DNA of 64,000 nt. It comes from JALOLG01 sp963722415. Lineage in GTDB: Bacteria; Actinomycetota; Acidimicrobiia; Acidimicrobiales; Ilumatobacteraceae. The DNA is taken from NCBI GenBank assembly GCA_963722415.1, contig CAVRNI010000057.1, positions 1 to 64,000 on the forward strand. The letters are read 5' to 3'. Position numbers and translations under genes: made by a program. The first letter of the stretch is position 1, and each line of letters starts with the position of its first letter. This document shows, one piece after another, positions 17,469 through 26,387 of the stretch. The notes beneath the pieces are model-generated. The model ran no database searches. It saw nothing but the letters and a program-made list of their open reading frames with translations, and was not told the DNA's origin.

Positions 17469-19937
17469 TCAGCGGTGGCGGCGACGCCCGCCGCGCCGAT
17501 CGGCGCCGGCGCTGTCGTCACGGTCAGGCTCGCGACGGACGCTCGCCGGCCCGAGATCACCGTGTTCGGTGCGCAGCTCGGCGTCGAAGGAATCTTCGAA
17601 GTTCACCGTCACGATGTCGTCACCGTTCGACCGGGGAGCAGCCGATGCGGACGCAGGCCCTGTGGATGCGGGACTGCGGTCGGCACGCTCGGGAGCGGCA
17701 CCACCATCGGATGCCGCACCACGATCGGATCCGCCATCGCCGTCGGCCAGATCGCCGGCCGGAACGAGGCTGACCTTGCCGCGGTCGTCGATCTCCTCGA
17801 CCCTGACCTCGATCTCGTCGCCGAGCGACAGGACGTCCTCGACGGCGTTGATCCGCTTGCCACGGCCGAGCTTGGAGATGTGCACCAGCCCGTCGCGGCC
17901 GGGAAGGATGTTGACGAACGCACCGAACTTGGTGATGTTGACCACCCGCCCGGTGTAGATCTTGCCGAGCTCGGCCTTCGGCGGGTCGACGATGGCGAGG
18001 ATCGCGGCCTTGGCCGCTTCCATCCGCCACGCCTCGACGGCACCGATGGTGACGATGCCGACGGCACCGTCGTCGTCGACGCTGATGTCGGCGCCGGTCT
18101 CGGTCTGGATCGTGTTGATGACCTTGCCCTTGGGCCCGATGACCTCGCCGACCTTGTCGATCGGGATCGTGATCGACACGATCTTCGGCGCCGTGGCCGC
18201 AACCTCGGCGCGGGGTGCCGCGAGGGTGGCGTTCATGACGTCGAGGATCTTGAGGCGGGCGTCCTTGGCCTGCTGCAGGGCGGCCGACAGGACGTCGGCG
18301 GGGATGCCGTCGATCTTGGTGTCGAGCTGCAACGCGGTGACCGCGTCGGCGGTGCCGGCGACCTTGAAGTCCATGTCGCCGTACGCATCCTCGGCTCCGA
18401 GGATGTCGGTCAGCGTCGTGTACTTGCCTCCGTCGAAGACGAGACCCATCGCGATGCCGGCCACCGGGGCGGTGACCTGCACGCCGGCGTCCATCAACGC
18501 CAGGCTCGATGCGCACACCGAGGCCATCGAGGTCGAGCCGTTCGAGGCGAGGACCTCACTGACGAGGCGCAACGTGTAGGCGAAGTCTTCCTGGCTCGGC
18601 ACCGTGGGGAGCACGGCCCGGGCGGCGAGCGCACCGTGGCCGATCTCGCGGCGCTTGGGTGAGCCGACGCGGCCGGTCTCGCCGTTGGCCCACGGCGGCA
18701 TGTTGTAGTGGTGCATGTACCGCTTCGTCGTCTCCGGTGAGAGCGTGTCGAGCAGCTGGTTCATGCGCGGCATGGCGAGCGTGGCGACGGTCATCACCTG
18801 CGTCTCGCCGCGCTGGAACAGACCCGAGCCGTGTGCCGTCGGCAGCACGCCGACCTCGGCCGATACCGGGCGCAGGTCGGTCGGGCCACGCCCGTCGATG
18901 CGGGCACCCTCGTCGACGATCCGGCGGCGGACGAGCTTCTTGGTGAGCGAGCGGACGGCCTCTTTGACTTCCTTCTCGCGACCGGCGAGCTCGCCTGGCG
19001 CCTCGCTGGTTCCGCAGAGCTCGGCCAGGACCTCGGTCGTGACCTCGTCGGTGGCGGCGTTGCGATCGGCCTTGGCCGAGATCGTGATGGCCTTGGCGAG
19101 CTTCGTCGTGCCCAGCTTCTCGACCGCGTCGAACACGTCGGTGCCGTAGTCGACCTGCGGCGTGTAGGTGAGCGGGACGATCGGCCCACGCGTGGCGATC
19201 ACGCTGGCGACGAGCTGGCGCTGCAGGGCGATCGATTCCTTGATCCACACCTTGCAGGCCTCGAGCCCATCGGCGAGCACTTCCTCGTCGACCTTGCGGG
19301 CGCCCTCGGCGTAGTACGAGAAGCTCTTCTCGGTACCGCCGGCTTCGACCATCATGATCGCGATGTCGCCGCTGTCGAGCTGACGACCGGCGACGACGAG
19401 CTCGAACACGCTCGCCTCGGCCTCGGCGTAGGTCGGGTACGGGATCCACTCAGCGTCGGTGCTGTAGGCGATGCGGACCGAACCGATCGGCCCATCGAAC
19501 GGGATGCCGCTGATCATCAACGCGGCCGAGGCGGCGTTGATCGACAGCACGTCGTGCGGGTTCTCCTGGTCGGCGCCGATCACGGTGGTGACGACCTGGG
19601 TCTCGTTGCGGAAGTCCTTGGGGAACGACGGGCGCAACGGCCGGTCGGTCAGCCGGCAGGTGAGGACGGCGTCCTCGGTCGGACGACCTTCACGGCGGAA
19701 GAACGAACCGGGGATCTTGCCGGCCGCGTAGGCACGCTCTTCGACGTCGACCGTCAGGGGGAAGAAATCCGTCCCCGGACGTACGTCGCGTGCGGCATTG
19801 GCGGTGGTCAGCACCGTCGTGCCTCCGATGCTGGCAACCACAGCGCCCTGACTCTGCTGGGCGAGCTTGCCGGTCTCGAAGGTGAGCGTCTTGTCGGTAC
19901 CGGAAACGGCACCCGAGACGCGAATGGGATCAGCCAC
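17469..19937 (-). CDS. pnp: Polyribonucleotide nucleotidyltransferase
   Basis: An 822-residue PNPase, the phosphorolytic 3'-5' exoribonuclease and RNA-degradation enzyme. The GTG at 19937 (start ADPIRVSGAVSG) follows AAAGGAG. Two RNase PH domains (about residues 10–150 and 330–560) flank the helical domain; the second carries the FDGGKYTTLTDILGAEDAYGDMDFKVAG region. A KH domain (IPIDKVGEVIGPKGKVINTI) and an S1 domain (GRVVNITKFGAFVNILPGRDGLVHISKL) follow. A low-complexity acidic and Arg-rich tail of about 100 residues ends in GGRRRHR, longer than in E. coli but usual in actinobacteria. Confidence 0.97.
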   Translation of the reverse strand: MADPIRVSGAVSGTDKTLTFETGKLAQQSQGAVVASIGGTTVLTTANAARDVRPGTDFFPLTVDVEERAYAAGKIPGSFFRREGRPTEDAVLTCRLTDRPLRPSFPKDFRNETQVVTTVIGADQENPHDVLSINAASAALMISGIPFDGPIGSVRIAYSTDAEWIPYPTYAEAEASVFELVVAGRQLDSGDIAIMMVEAGGTEKSFSYYAEGARKVDEEVLADGLEACKVWIKESIALQRQLVASVIATRGPIVPLTYTPQVDYGTDVFDAVEKLGTTKLAKAITISAKADRNAATDEVTTEVLAELCGTSEAPGELAGREKEVKEAVRSLTKKLVRRRIVDEGARIDGRGPTDLRPVSAEVGVLPTAHGSGLFQRGETQVMTVATLAMPRMNQLLDTLSPETTKRYMHHYNMPPWANGETGRVGSPKRREIGHGALAARAVLPTVPSQEDFAYTLRLVSEVLASNGSTSMASVCASSLALMDAGVQVTAPVAGIAMGLVFDGGKYTTLTDILGAEDAYGDMDFKVAGTADAVTALQLDTKIDGIPADVLSAALQQAKDARLKILDVMNATLAAPRAEVAATAPKIVSITIPIDKVGEVIGPKGKVINTIQTETGADISVDDDGAVGIVTIGAVEAWRMEAAKAAILAIVDPPKAELGKIYTGRVVNITKFGAFVNILPGRDGLVHISKLGRGKRINAVEDVLSLGDEIEVRVEEIDDRGKVSLVPAGDLADGDGGSDRGAASDGGAAPERADRSPASTGPASASAAPRSNGDDIVTVNFEDSFDAELRTEHGDLGPASVRREPDRDDSAGADRRGGRRRHR

Positions 19938-20211
19938 GAATGGCTCCTTTCCGACCTCGGGTTTTTCAGTCGCCGGGTCGATCTGGAGCGGCCGGGCCGG
20001 TTCCCAGTTGGCAACCCCGTCGTACCGCGCATTTTCACGGCCACGGGATGGGCAACCGGTAACCGACGGCTGGCCGCTCGGTTCTGGTGGAGCAACGGAC
20101 GATCCGCACTCCGAACATCAGGCTACCGGTTCGCGGCCCGCACCGGTCACATGCCGGCCACCGACGGTCACCATCCGTCGCCCGGACGTCATCCGCCTCT
20201 CATCCGCCATC
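19938..20211 (-). other. pnp leader region (274 bases without a gene)
   Basis: The bases next to pnp hold its ribosome site AAAGGAG. Further upstream on the minus strand there are paired GGTTGCC segments and GC-rich complementary stretches that could fold. Actinobacterial pnp genes are known to carry a structured leader (the Actino-pnp motif), so this is a candidate place for one; I could not match the consensus by eye. Confidence 0.3.
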
Positions 20212-21366
20212 TCATCCTCCGCGCGGCAGCGCCCGGCGCACGTACTCGTCGAAATGGGGGATCGCGAACTCCACCCAGCCGTACCGCGGCGCGTAGATCA
20301 CCCCCTCGGTGATCAACCGTTCACGGAAGGCGGCGACCGCCGGTGTCGACTTGCCGGCCGCCGTCGCCACGTCACCCGAGCGGTGTGGACCGGGCCCGAG
20401 CGACGCCAACGCCTGCACGTACGCCACCTCCGACGACGGGATGCGGGCGATGCGGGCGGCGAAGAACGACGCGTCGAGCGTGTGGTCGACCGCCGGCGCG
20501 GCGCGGCGCACGTCGTCGAGCGAGATCGGATCGTCGGTGGCCGCGTTCCACGTGTGGTACGCCCAGATCTGGACGAAGAACGGGAACCCGTCGGAACGGT
20601 CGACGATCTCCTCGGTGGCCGCGTCCGACCACGTGACGCCGATCATCTCGGCCGGGATCCGCACCGCGTCGACCACCTGGGACGGGCTGAGCGGGCCCAG
20701 GTCACCGACGGTGAACATCCGCTCGGCGTACGTCGCCGCCTTGGCGATCTCGCCGACGAGGTTCGGCAGGCCGGCGAGCAGGCACCACAGCGGGAGGCCG
20801 TCCTGACCGCACCGGTGGACGCCCGCCAGGATCCGGCGCAGATCGTGGTCGTCGACCATGTGCGCCTCGTCGATGGCGAGCATGATGCCGAGGCCCTCCT
20901 CCCCCGCCGCCGTGGCGAGGTCGGCGATGACGTCGGCGAGCGCTTCCCGGTCGGCGCCTCGACGCGCCTTGTCGAGCTTGACGCCGGTGCCCGCGATCGT
21001 CAGCGAGACCGAGTCGATCGACCGGAACGCGCGGGCGACCCGGGGCCCGGGCTCGAGGTCGTCGAGGATCCGGCGCGACTGACGCAAGAGCGACGCAACG
21101 GTGTCGTCGCCTCCCACCGCCTCGTGCCGGATGACGCGGAACCCGACGTGCTCGGCAACCGCCGAGAGCGTCCCGAGGAGGACCGTCTTGCCGACGCCCC
21201 GCAGCCCGGTGAGCATCAGGTGCTGCGTGCTGCGCTTGGCGATCAGCCGGCGCAGGCTGATCTCGGCGCTCTCGATCAGCGCATCCCGACCGACGAGGGT
21301 CGGCGGCGGTGTGCCTGCACCCGGCGCGTACGGGTTGGCCACCGGGTCGTACTGTTCAACCGACAT
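20212..21366 (-). CDS. AAA+ ATPase of the ORC/STAND-like type
   Basis: A 384-residue single ATPase. Walker A is GLRGVGKT near residue 53 and Walker B is GIMLAIDEAH near residue 160. A lid region and the SPSQVVDAVRIPAEMIGV segment precede a C-terminal winged-helix-like part (residues about 310–380). The architecture resembles archaeal Cdc6/Orc-like and other MSS/STAND ATPases often found as orphans in actinobacteria. It is placed between rpsO and pnp, where no such gene is usual, so it is an insertion into a conserved order. No partner is adjacent; its role is unknown. Confidence 0.8.
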   Translation of the reverse strand: MSVEQYDPVANPYAPGAGTPPPTLVGRDALIESAEISLRRLIAKRSTQHLMLTGLRGVGKTVLLGTLSAVAEHVGFRVIRHEAVGGDDTVASLLRQSRRILDDLEPGPRVARAFRSIDSVSLTIAGTGVKLDKARRGADREALADVIADLATAAGEEGLGIMLAIDEAHMVDDHDLRRILAGVHRCGQDGLPLWCLLAGLPNLVGEIAKAATYAERMFTVGDLGPLSPSQVVDAVRIPAEMIGVTWSDAATEEIVDRSDGFPFFVQIWAYHTWNAATDDPISLDDVRRAAPAVDHTLDASFFAARIARIPSSEVAYVQALASLGPGPHRSGDVATAAGKSTPAVAAFRERLITEGVIYAPRYGWVEFAIPHFDEYVRRALPRGG

Positions 21367-21432
21367 GCCGTCACTTTAACAAAGTTCGACAAAGTCAGTC
21401 AGAGTTGCCGCGCCAGCCGGCGTCCCCAGATC

Positions 21433-21484
21433 CGGACAGTCCGAATTCGTGCACCGACGTCGGCGCGTTGTTTCGTTCTGTCCG
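21433..21484. repeat. 52-bp palindromic element, copy A of family 2
   Basis: Outer arms CGGACAG and CTGTCCG enclose the near-palindromic centre CACCGACGTCGGCG. Its reverse complement aligns along the full 52 bp with copy B at 57279–57330. It lies in the gap between rpsO and the AAA ATPase gene, downstream of rpsO, and could act as its terminator. Confidence 0.8.
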
Positions 21485-21536
21485 AAAAAGCGCACCGCAG
21501 TGGAGGCCGGGGCGTGACCCGGAGCGGCGCCGGCGG

Positions 21537-21800
21537 TTAGCGGCGGAGGCCGAGGTCGGCGATGATCTTGCGGTAGCGCTCGACGTCGATCTGGCGCACG
21601 TAGTCGAGCATCCGCCGGCGGCGGCCGACCAGCATCAGCAACCCACGGCGGCTGTGGTGGTCCTTCTTGTGGAACTTGAGATGCTCGGTGAGGTGCGTGA
21701 TGCGCTCGGTGAGCAACGCGATCTGGACCTCGGGCGAACCGGTGTCGCCCTCGTGCGTCTGGTGCTTCTCGATGGTCTCGTTCTTCGGCGTCAACGCCAT
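21537..21800 (-). CDS. rpsO: 30S ribosomal protein S15
   Basis: An 87-residue protein beginning MALTPKNETIEKHQTHEGDT, with the 16S-binding HLTEHLKFHKKDHHSRRGLL helix and the closing YRKIIADLGLRR. The start at 21800 is set by homology and by GGAAGG upstream; a longer in-frame extension to 21893 is not part of the protein. Length is standard. It precedes pnp in the transcription direction as in many bacteria, but here with an AAA ATPase gene in between. Confidence 0.97.
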   Translation of the reverse strand: MALTPKNETIEKHQTHEGDTGSPEVQIALLTERITHLTEHLKFHKKDHHSRRGLLMLVGRRRRMLDYVRQIDVERYRKIIADLGLRR

Positions 21801-21952
21801 GCTGTCTGCCTTCCGGGGACGGAGGTCGCGCCGCTGCGTCCACGCAGCGTTCGCATCACGTCCGAGCACAATGCCCCGGGGGACACCGGCCAAGACGGAC
21901 CTGGCAAGGCTAGGGCCGGTCCGCCGACGATCACAACCGGTACGATCCCGGC

Positions 21953-22552
21953 GTGTTCACGGGAATCGTGGAGGAGTTGGGCACCGTCCGCGAGGTTTCC
22001 CCGATCGGGGAAGGCGCCGACGCGACGGCCCGCCTGGTGATCGGCGCCACGACCGTGCTCGACGATGCCGTGATCGGCGCCTCGATCGCGGTGAACGGCT
22101 GCTGCCTCACCGTCGTCGACATCGGCGATGGGTGGTGGGCGACCGACGTCAGCCGCGAGACGCTCGCCCGCACGGTGACCGGTGGCCTCGTGGCGGGAGA
22201 TGTCGTCAACCTCGAGCGGCCGATGGCGCTCGGCGACCGCCTCGGCGGACACCTCGTGCTCGGCCACGTCGACGCCGTCGGTGAGATCGTCGATCCAGCG
22301 CCCGACCTGCGCGTCCGCATCCCGATCGACCTCCACCGCTACCTCGTCGAGAAGGGATCGGTCACGGTCGACGGCATCAGCCTCACCGCCTTCGATCTCG
22401 TCGACGACACGTTTCGGGTCGCGGTGATCCCCCACACGGCGGCCGTCACGACGCTCGGCCACAAGGCGGCCGGCGCACCGGTCAACATCGAGATGGACGT
22501 GCTGGCGAAACACGTCGAGCGCCTGCTCGAGCCCCGTCTCGGAGCCGCGTGA
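21953..22552 (+). CDS. ribE: Riboflavin synthase alpha chain
   Basis: A 199-residue enzyme that dismutates two 6,7-dimethyl-8-ribityllumazines to riboflavin. It shows the two-fold lumazine-binding repeat: MFTGIVEELGTV at the start and GHLVLGHVDAVGEI at the start of the second half, with NGCCLTV in barrel one and DGISLTAFD in barrel two. The GTG at 21953 is fixed by the conserved MFTG. Its stop overlaps the ATPase start by GTGA at 22549–22552, so synthase and ABC transporter are translationally coupled. No FMN riboswitch consensus was seen in the 150 bases upstream. Confidence 0.95.
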   Translation: MFTGIVEELGTVREVSPIGEGADATARLVIGATTVLDDAVIGASIAVNGCCLTVVDIGDGWWATDVSRETLARTVTGGLVAGDVVNLERPMALGDRLGGHLVLGHVDAVGEIVDPAPDLRVRIPIDLHRYLVEKGSVTVDGISLTAFDLVDDTFRVAVIPHTAAVTTLGHKAAGAPVNIEMDVLAKHVERLLEPRLGAA

Positions 22553-23343
22553 CCGCCGTCATCCGGCTCGAACACGTCGCCAAGTCGTTCGGCGATCTCG
22601 ACGTGCTCGCGCCGACCGACCTCGAGGTCGGGGCGGGTGAGGTCGTCACCCTGCTCGGTCCGAGCGGCTGCGGCAAGACGACGCTGCTGCGGATGGTGGC
22701 CGGGCTCGAGCCGCCGAGCGCCGGGTCGATCACCATCGGCGACACCACCCCGAGCCGCGCCCGGGCGACGAAGATGATCGGCTTCGTCCCGCAGACCCCG
22801 GCGCTGCTGCCATGGCGCACCGTCGAGGCCAACGCCCGCCTGCTGCTCGACGTCAATCGCCGGGCCAACCCGACCCCCACCCCGGACTCCACCCGACCAC
22901 CGAACCATGTCGACCTGCTCCGCCAAGTGGGCCTCGGCGACTTCCTGGAGGCCCGCCCGCACGAGCTCTCGGGCGGCATGCAGCAGCGCGTCGCGCTCGT
23001 TCGGGCGTTCGCGTTGGGGAGCCCGATCCTGCTGATGGACGAGCCGTTCGCGGCGCTCGACGAGATCACCAGGGCCGACATGCGTCACCTGCTCGGACAG
23101 CTGTGCGAGCAGACCGGCGCGGCCGTGCTGTTCGTCACCCACTCCATCGCCGAGGCGGTGTTCCTCTCCGATCGGGTCGTGGTCCTGTCGGCGCGTCCGG
23201 GTCGAGTCGTCGGCACGGTGCCGATCGATCTGCCCCGCCCGCGCCTCCCCGCGATCGAGGACGACGCCCAGTTCTTCGTCCACGAGACCAAGCTCCGGGC
23301 GCTGCTCCACGAGGGTGCCGGACGGAGTGCGACAGCGCGATGA
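22549..23343 (+). CDS. ABC transporter ATP-binding protein, candidate riboflavin or precursor uptake
   Basis: A 264-residue ATPase of the nitrate/sulfonate/taurine (NitT/TauT) class. Walker A is GPSGCGKTT near residue 39, the Q-loop is in VPQTPAL, the signature is ELSGGMQQR near residue 145, and Walker B is PILLMDEPFAALDE. It is coupled to ribE by a 4-base overlap and to the permease by ATGA at 23340–23343. This association with riboflavin synthesis suggests a RibXY-like flavin or precursor importer; substrate is inference. Confidence 0.9.
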   Translation: MTAVIRLEHVAKSFGDLDVLAPTDLEVGAGEVVTLLGPSGCGKTTLLRMVAGLEPPSAGSITIGDTTPSRARATKMIGFVPQTPALLPWRTVEANARLLLDVNRRANPTPTPDSTRPPNHVDLLRQVGLGDFLEARPHELSGGMQQRVALVRAFALGSPILLMDEPFAALDEITRADMRHLLGQLCEQTGAAVLFVTHSIAEAVFLSDRVVVLSARPGRVVGTVPIDLPRPRLPAIEDDAQFFVHETKLRALLHEGAGRSATAR

Positions 23344-24131
23344 GCACACGAAGCGCAGGCCGCCGCGGACGCGCCGAGAGCTTCCGGCTCGTCGGCGCCG
23401 GCGTCGTCGGGCTCCTCGTGTTCGTGATCGCGTGGGAGGCGCTGGTTCGGATCCTCGATGTCAGGCCGTTCGTGCTGAGAGCGCCGTCGAAGATCGTTCC
23501 CGAGCTGTTGGACGAGCCACGGTTCTTCCTCGAGCACACGCTGACGACCGGATGGCACGCGCTCATCGGGATCCTCATCGCGCTCGTGTGCGCCCTGATC
23601 GTCGGCGCCGTGCTGGCGACGTCGCGGTTCCTCGAGCACGCCAGCGCGCCGGTGCTCACGCTGATCCTGGTCACGCCATGGGTGGCCTACATCAACTCGG
23701 TGGTCCTGTGGCTCGGACGCGGCACACCACCGATCCTGTTCATGGTGGCGTTCGTGTCGTTCCCTGCGTTCACGTTCGCGACCGTCGCCGGGCTCCGATC
23801 GGCGGACCCATCGGCGCGCGAGCTCCTCGCCAGCGTCGAGGCGTCACGGTGGGAGGTGCTGTGGCGACTGCGTCTCCCGAGTGCGCTCCCGTCGCTGTTC
23901 ACGGCGGCGCGCTTCAATGTCGGCCTCGGACTCGCCGCCGCATACTTCACCGAAGGCGGTTCGCTCAGCTCGGAAGGTCTCGGCTGGGTCGGCGCGCGGG
24001 CCATCAGTTTCAACAACGGCAACCTGCTGTGGGCCGCGATCCTGTGCACGGCGATGCTCGGGGTGATCGGTCTCTCGTTGGTGACACTGCTCGAGCGGAC
24101 CCTGCTCGGGTGGCACGTGTCGCAGCGCTGA
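23340..24131 (+). CDS. ABC transporter permease (NitT/TauT class)
   Basis: A 263-residue membrane protein. The ATG at 23340 overlaps the ATPase stop. About six hydrophobic segments are visible, starting with VGLLVFVIAWEALV near residue 20. The cytoplasmic coupling loop EAA-like motif is in ASVEASRWEVLWRLRLPSALP near residue 165. Homologues transport thiamine precursors, taurine, aliphatic sulfonates or riboflavin. It is encoded between its ATPase and binding protein. Confidence 0.9.
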   Translation: MSTRSAGRRGRAESFRLVGAGVVGLLVFVIAWEALVRILDVRPFVLRAPSKIVPELLDEPRFFLEHTLTTGWHALIGILIALVCALIVGAVLATSRFLEHASAPVLTLILVTPWVAYINSVVLWLGRGTPPILFMVAFVSFPAFTFATVAGLRSADPSARELLASVEASRWEVLWRLRLPSALPSLFTAARFNVGLGLAAAYFTEGGSLSSEGLGWVGARAISFNNGNLLWAAILCTAMLGVIGLSLVTLLERTLLGWHVSQR

Positions 24132-24263
24132 CCCCGTCGTCGGTAGCATCGCTGACGCTCGATGTTCACGACCGGGGCGTACCTTCTTGCTCCCGCTCCG
24201 GTCGGTCGTGCGCTGGCAGATCCAACTGAACCAACCGCACCCCCAACATCAAGGAGCATCACC

Positions 24264-25409
24264 GTGTCCCGACACCAGCGTCCGATCTCTGCCCTTGCCG
24301 TCGTCACACTTGCGGGGCTGGCGCTCACCGTCACCTCCTGTGGAGACGATTCCGACAACGGCGGCGGCGGTGGCGACGTCCCCGACGTCGAGAGCGCAGA
24401 ACCGTTCCCCGACGAACGGTGCGAGGCCAACAAGGCCGCCGGCACCATCACCTATCTGTCGAGCTTCGACTTCGCAGCCGCCGCCTCCATCGTCGAGGTC
24501 CTCGTCGCCGAAGAACGCGGCTACTTCGACGAGGTGTGCCTCGACGTCGACATCCAGGCCAGCTTCTCGACCGCCAACTACCCGCTGATCGCGGCCAACG
24601 ACGCCCAGTTCTCCTCGGGCGGCTCGTTCAGCGAGATCGTCACGTTTGCGATCGCCAACGAGGCCGACTTCGTCGCCTTGGCGGTGGAAGGCCGCACGGC
24701 GATCGACGGTCTGATCGTCAAGCCGGGTGAGGCCGCGACCCTCGAGGATCTCAGCGGCACCACGATCGGTGTGAAGGGCAAGTTGCCGCCGTCGATCGCG
24801 GCGATGCTCGCCGGCGTCGGACTGGTCGAGGGCGACGACTACGACACTGTCCCGGTGGAAGGGTTCGACCCGACGGTCCACATCGCGATCCCCTCGATCG
24901 TCGGGTTCCCGGGCTACAAGAGCAACGAACCGGGCCAGCTCGAGCGGGCCGGCATCGACTTCGACCTGTTCGACCCGACCGAGTACGACGTGCCGGGGTC
25001 GTTCGGCGTGCTCTACACGAACCGGACGTTCCTCACCGAACACCCGTCGGCGGCGCAGGACTTCATGCGGGCGGCGATGGCCGGTCTGGCCGACGCCATC
25101 GCCGATCCGGCGGCGGCGAGCGCGATCGCCATCGATCTGATCAACGGCAACGGCAACCCGAACTTCCTGTCGCCGGAGGGTGAGAAGTTCCGCTGGGAGA
25201 CGGAGTCGAAGCTGATCGTCGACACGACACCCGACGGCACCCCGATCGGTGTCCCCGACCCGGTGGTCCTACAGACGGAGCTCGACACGTACGCCGGCGT
25301 CGGCTTGTTCGGCGACGGTGAGACGCCACAGGCGGAGGACTCGATCGACGCGTCGATCCTCGAGTCGATCTACGCAGACGACGGATCGATCATCTTCCCC
25401 GGCCAGTGA
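24264..25409 (+). CDS. NMT1/THI5-type substrate-binding lipoprotein of the ribE-linked ABC transporter
   Basis: A 381-residue lipoprotein. The GTG at 24264 follows AAGGAG by 7 bases, which decides the start against an upstream in-frame ATG. The signal peptide ends at the lipobox LTVTSC with Cys near residue 24. After a Gly/Asp linker the periplasmic-binding fold begins with TITYLSSFDFAAAASIVEVLVAEERGYF, the beginning typical of NMT1/THI5-like proteins (ligands: pyrimidine precursors, riboflavin in RibY). A 132-base gap from the permease gene with partial dyad symmetry could allow separate, higher expression of the binding protein. Confidence 0.88.
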   Translation: MSRHQRPISALAVVTLAGLALTVTSCGDDSDNGGGGGDVPDVESAEPFPDERCEANKAAGTITYLSSFDFAAAASIVEVLVAEERGYFDEVCLDVDIQASFSTANYPLIAANDAQFSSGGSFSEIVTFAIANEADFVALAVEGRTAIDGLIVKPGEAATLEDLSGTTIGVKGKLPPSIAAMLAGVGLVEGDDYDTVPVEGFDPTVHIAIPSIVGFPGYKSNEPGQLERAGIDFDLFDPTEYDVPGSFGVLYTNRTFLTEHPSAAQDFMRAAMAGLADAIADPAAASAIAIDLINGNGNPNFLSPEGEKFRWETESKLIVDTTPDGTPIGVPDPVVLQTELDTYAGVGLFGDGETPQAEDSIDASILESIYADDGSIIFPGQ

Positions 25410-25429
25410 CGACCCGATGATCTCGTCGA

Positions 25430-26377
25430 TCATCCGCCGGTCATCAGGTCGCGGGCGTGCTCGATGTCGTGTTTGAGCTGGGCCGCCAACGCGTCGATGC
25501 CGGAGAACTTGCGCTCGCTGCGCAGGAAGTGCGCGAAGCGGACCTCGGCGCGCTCGCCGTAGAGGTCGCCGTCGAAGTCGAGCAGATGCGCCTCGAGCAA
25601 CGAGTGGTCGGCATGTTCGTAGAACGTCGGGCGGCGCCCCAGGTTGATCGCGCAGGGGTGGATCTCGCCGTCGGGGCGCTCGTACCAGCCGGCGTACACA
25701 CCGTCGGCCGGCAAGCAGACCTGATTCGGCACCTCGACGTTCGCCGTCGGGACACCGAGCAGCCGGCCGCGCTGGTCACCCATGACGACCTTGCCGCGCA
25801 CCTCGTACGGTCGGCCGAGCATGGTGGCTGCGAGCTCGACGTCGCCGCCGGCCAGCGCACGCCGGATCGCGGTGCTGCTGACGGGCTCGTCGACGCCGTC
25901 GTCGCGCTCGACCAGCTCGAGCGGCACGACCTCGAAGTCGAAGCGGTGTCCGAGGTCGCGCAACAGCGCCACGTTGCCCTCGCGATTGCGACCGAAGTGG
26001 AAGTCCTCGCCCACGACGACGGCCGTCGTCGCCAACCCGTTGACGAACACCCGCTCCACGAACTCGCTCGGCGGCTCCTCCGACTGTCGTTGATCGAACG
26101 TCAGCACGATGGTTGCCTCGATCCCGGTCTGGGCGAGGAGCTCGAGGCGCTGCTCGGGATCGGTCAGGATCTGGGGCGCCGACTCGGGCCGCACGATCGT
26201 GGCCGGGTGGCGGTCGAACGTGAGCACGGCCGAGTGCGCCCCATCGTCGGCGGCGACCTGGCGGACGTGGCGGATCACGGCCTGATGGCCGAGATGCACC
26301 CCGTCGTAGGCGCCGATCGTGATCACGGATCGTTCGCCGGGCCACACGGGCTCGGTCAGATCGGTGATGACGCGCAC
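25430..26377 (-). CDS. ribF: Bifunctional riboflavin kinase/FMN adenylyltransferase
   Basis: A 315-residue enzyme making FMN and FAD. The start is the GTG at 26377 (VRVITDLTEPVW), 10 bases after the truB stop; longer in-frame extensions overlap truB. The N-terminal adenylyltransferase has ITIGAYDGVHLGHQAVI and later the GEDFHFGRNREGN segment. The C-terminal kinase has RPYEVRGKVVMGDQRGRLLG, PTANVEVP and the DGVYAGWYE core. It is last in the rimP–nusA–infB operon and convergent with the ribE/ABC cluster, so flavin synthesis, conversion and possible uptake sit back to back. Confidence 0.95.
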   Translation of the reverse strand: MRVITDLTEPVWPGERSVITIGAYDGVHLGHQAVIRHVRQVAADDGAHSAVLTFDRHPATIVRPESAPQILTDPEQRLELLAQTGIEATIVLTFDQRQSEEPPSEFVERVFVNGLATTAVVVGEDFHFGRNREGNVALLRDLGHRFDFEVVPLELVERDDGVDEPVSSTAIRRALAGGDVELAATMLGRPYEVRGKVVMGDQRGRLLGVPTANVEVPNQVCLPADGVYAGWYERPDGEIHPCAINLGRRPTFYEHADHSLLEAHLLDFDGDLYGERAEVRFAHFLRSERKFSGIDALAAQLKHDIEHARDLMTGG

Positions 26378-26387
26378 GGCGGCGACG

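Noticed and set aside
21801..21952. FMN riboswitch upstream of ribE
   Set aside because: No RFN-element consensus segments were found by eye in the 150-base gap.
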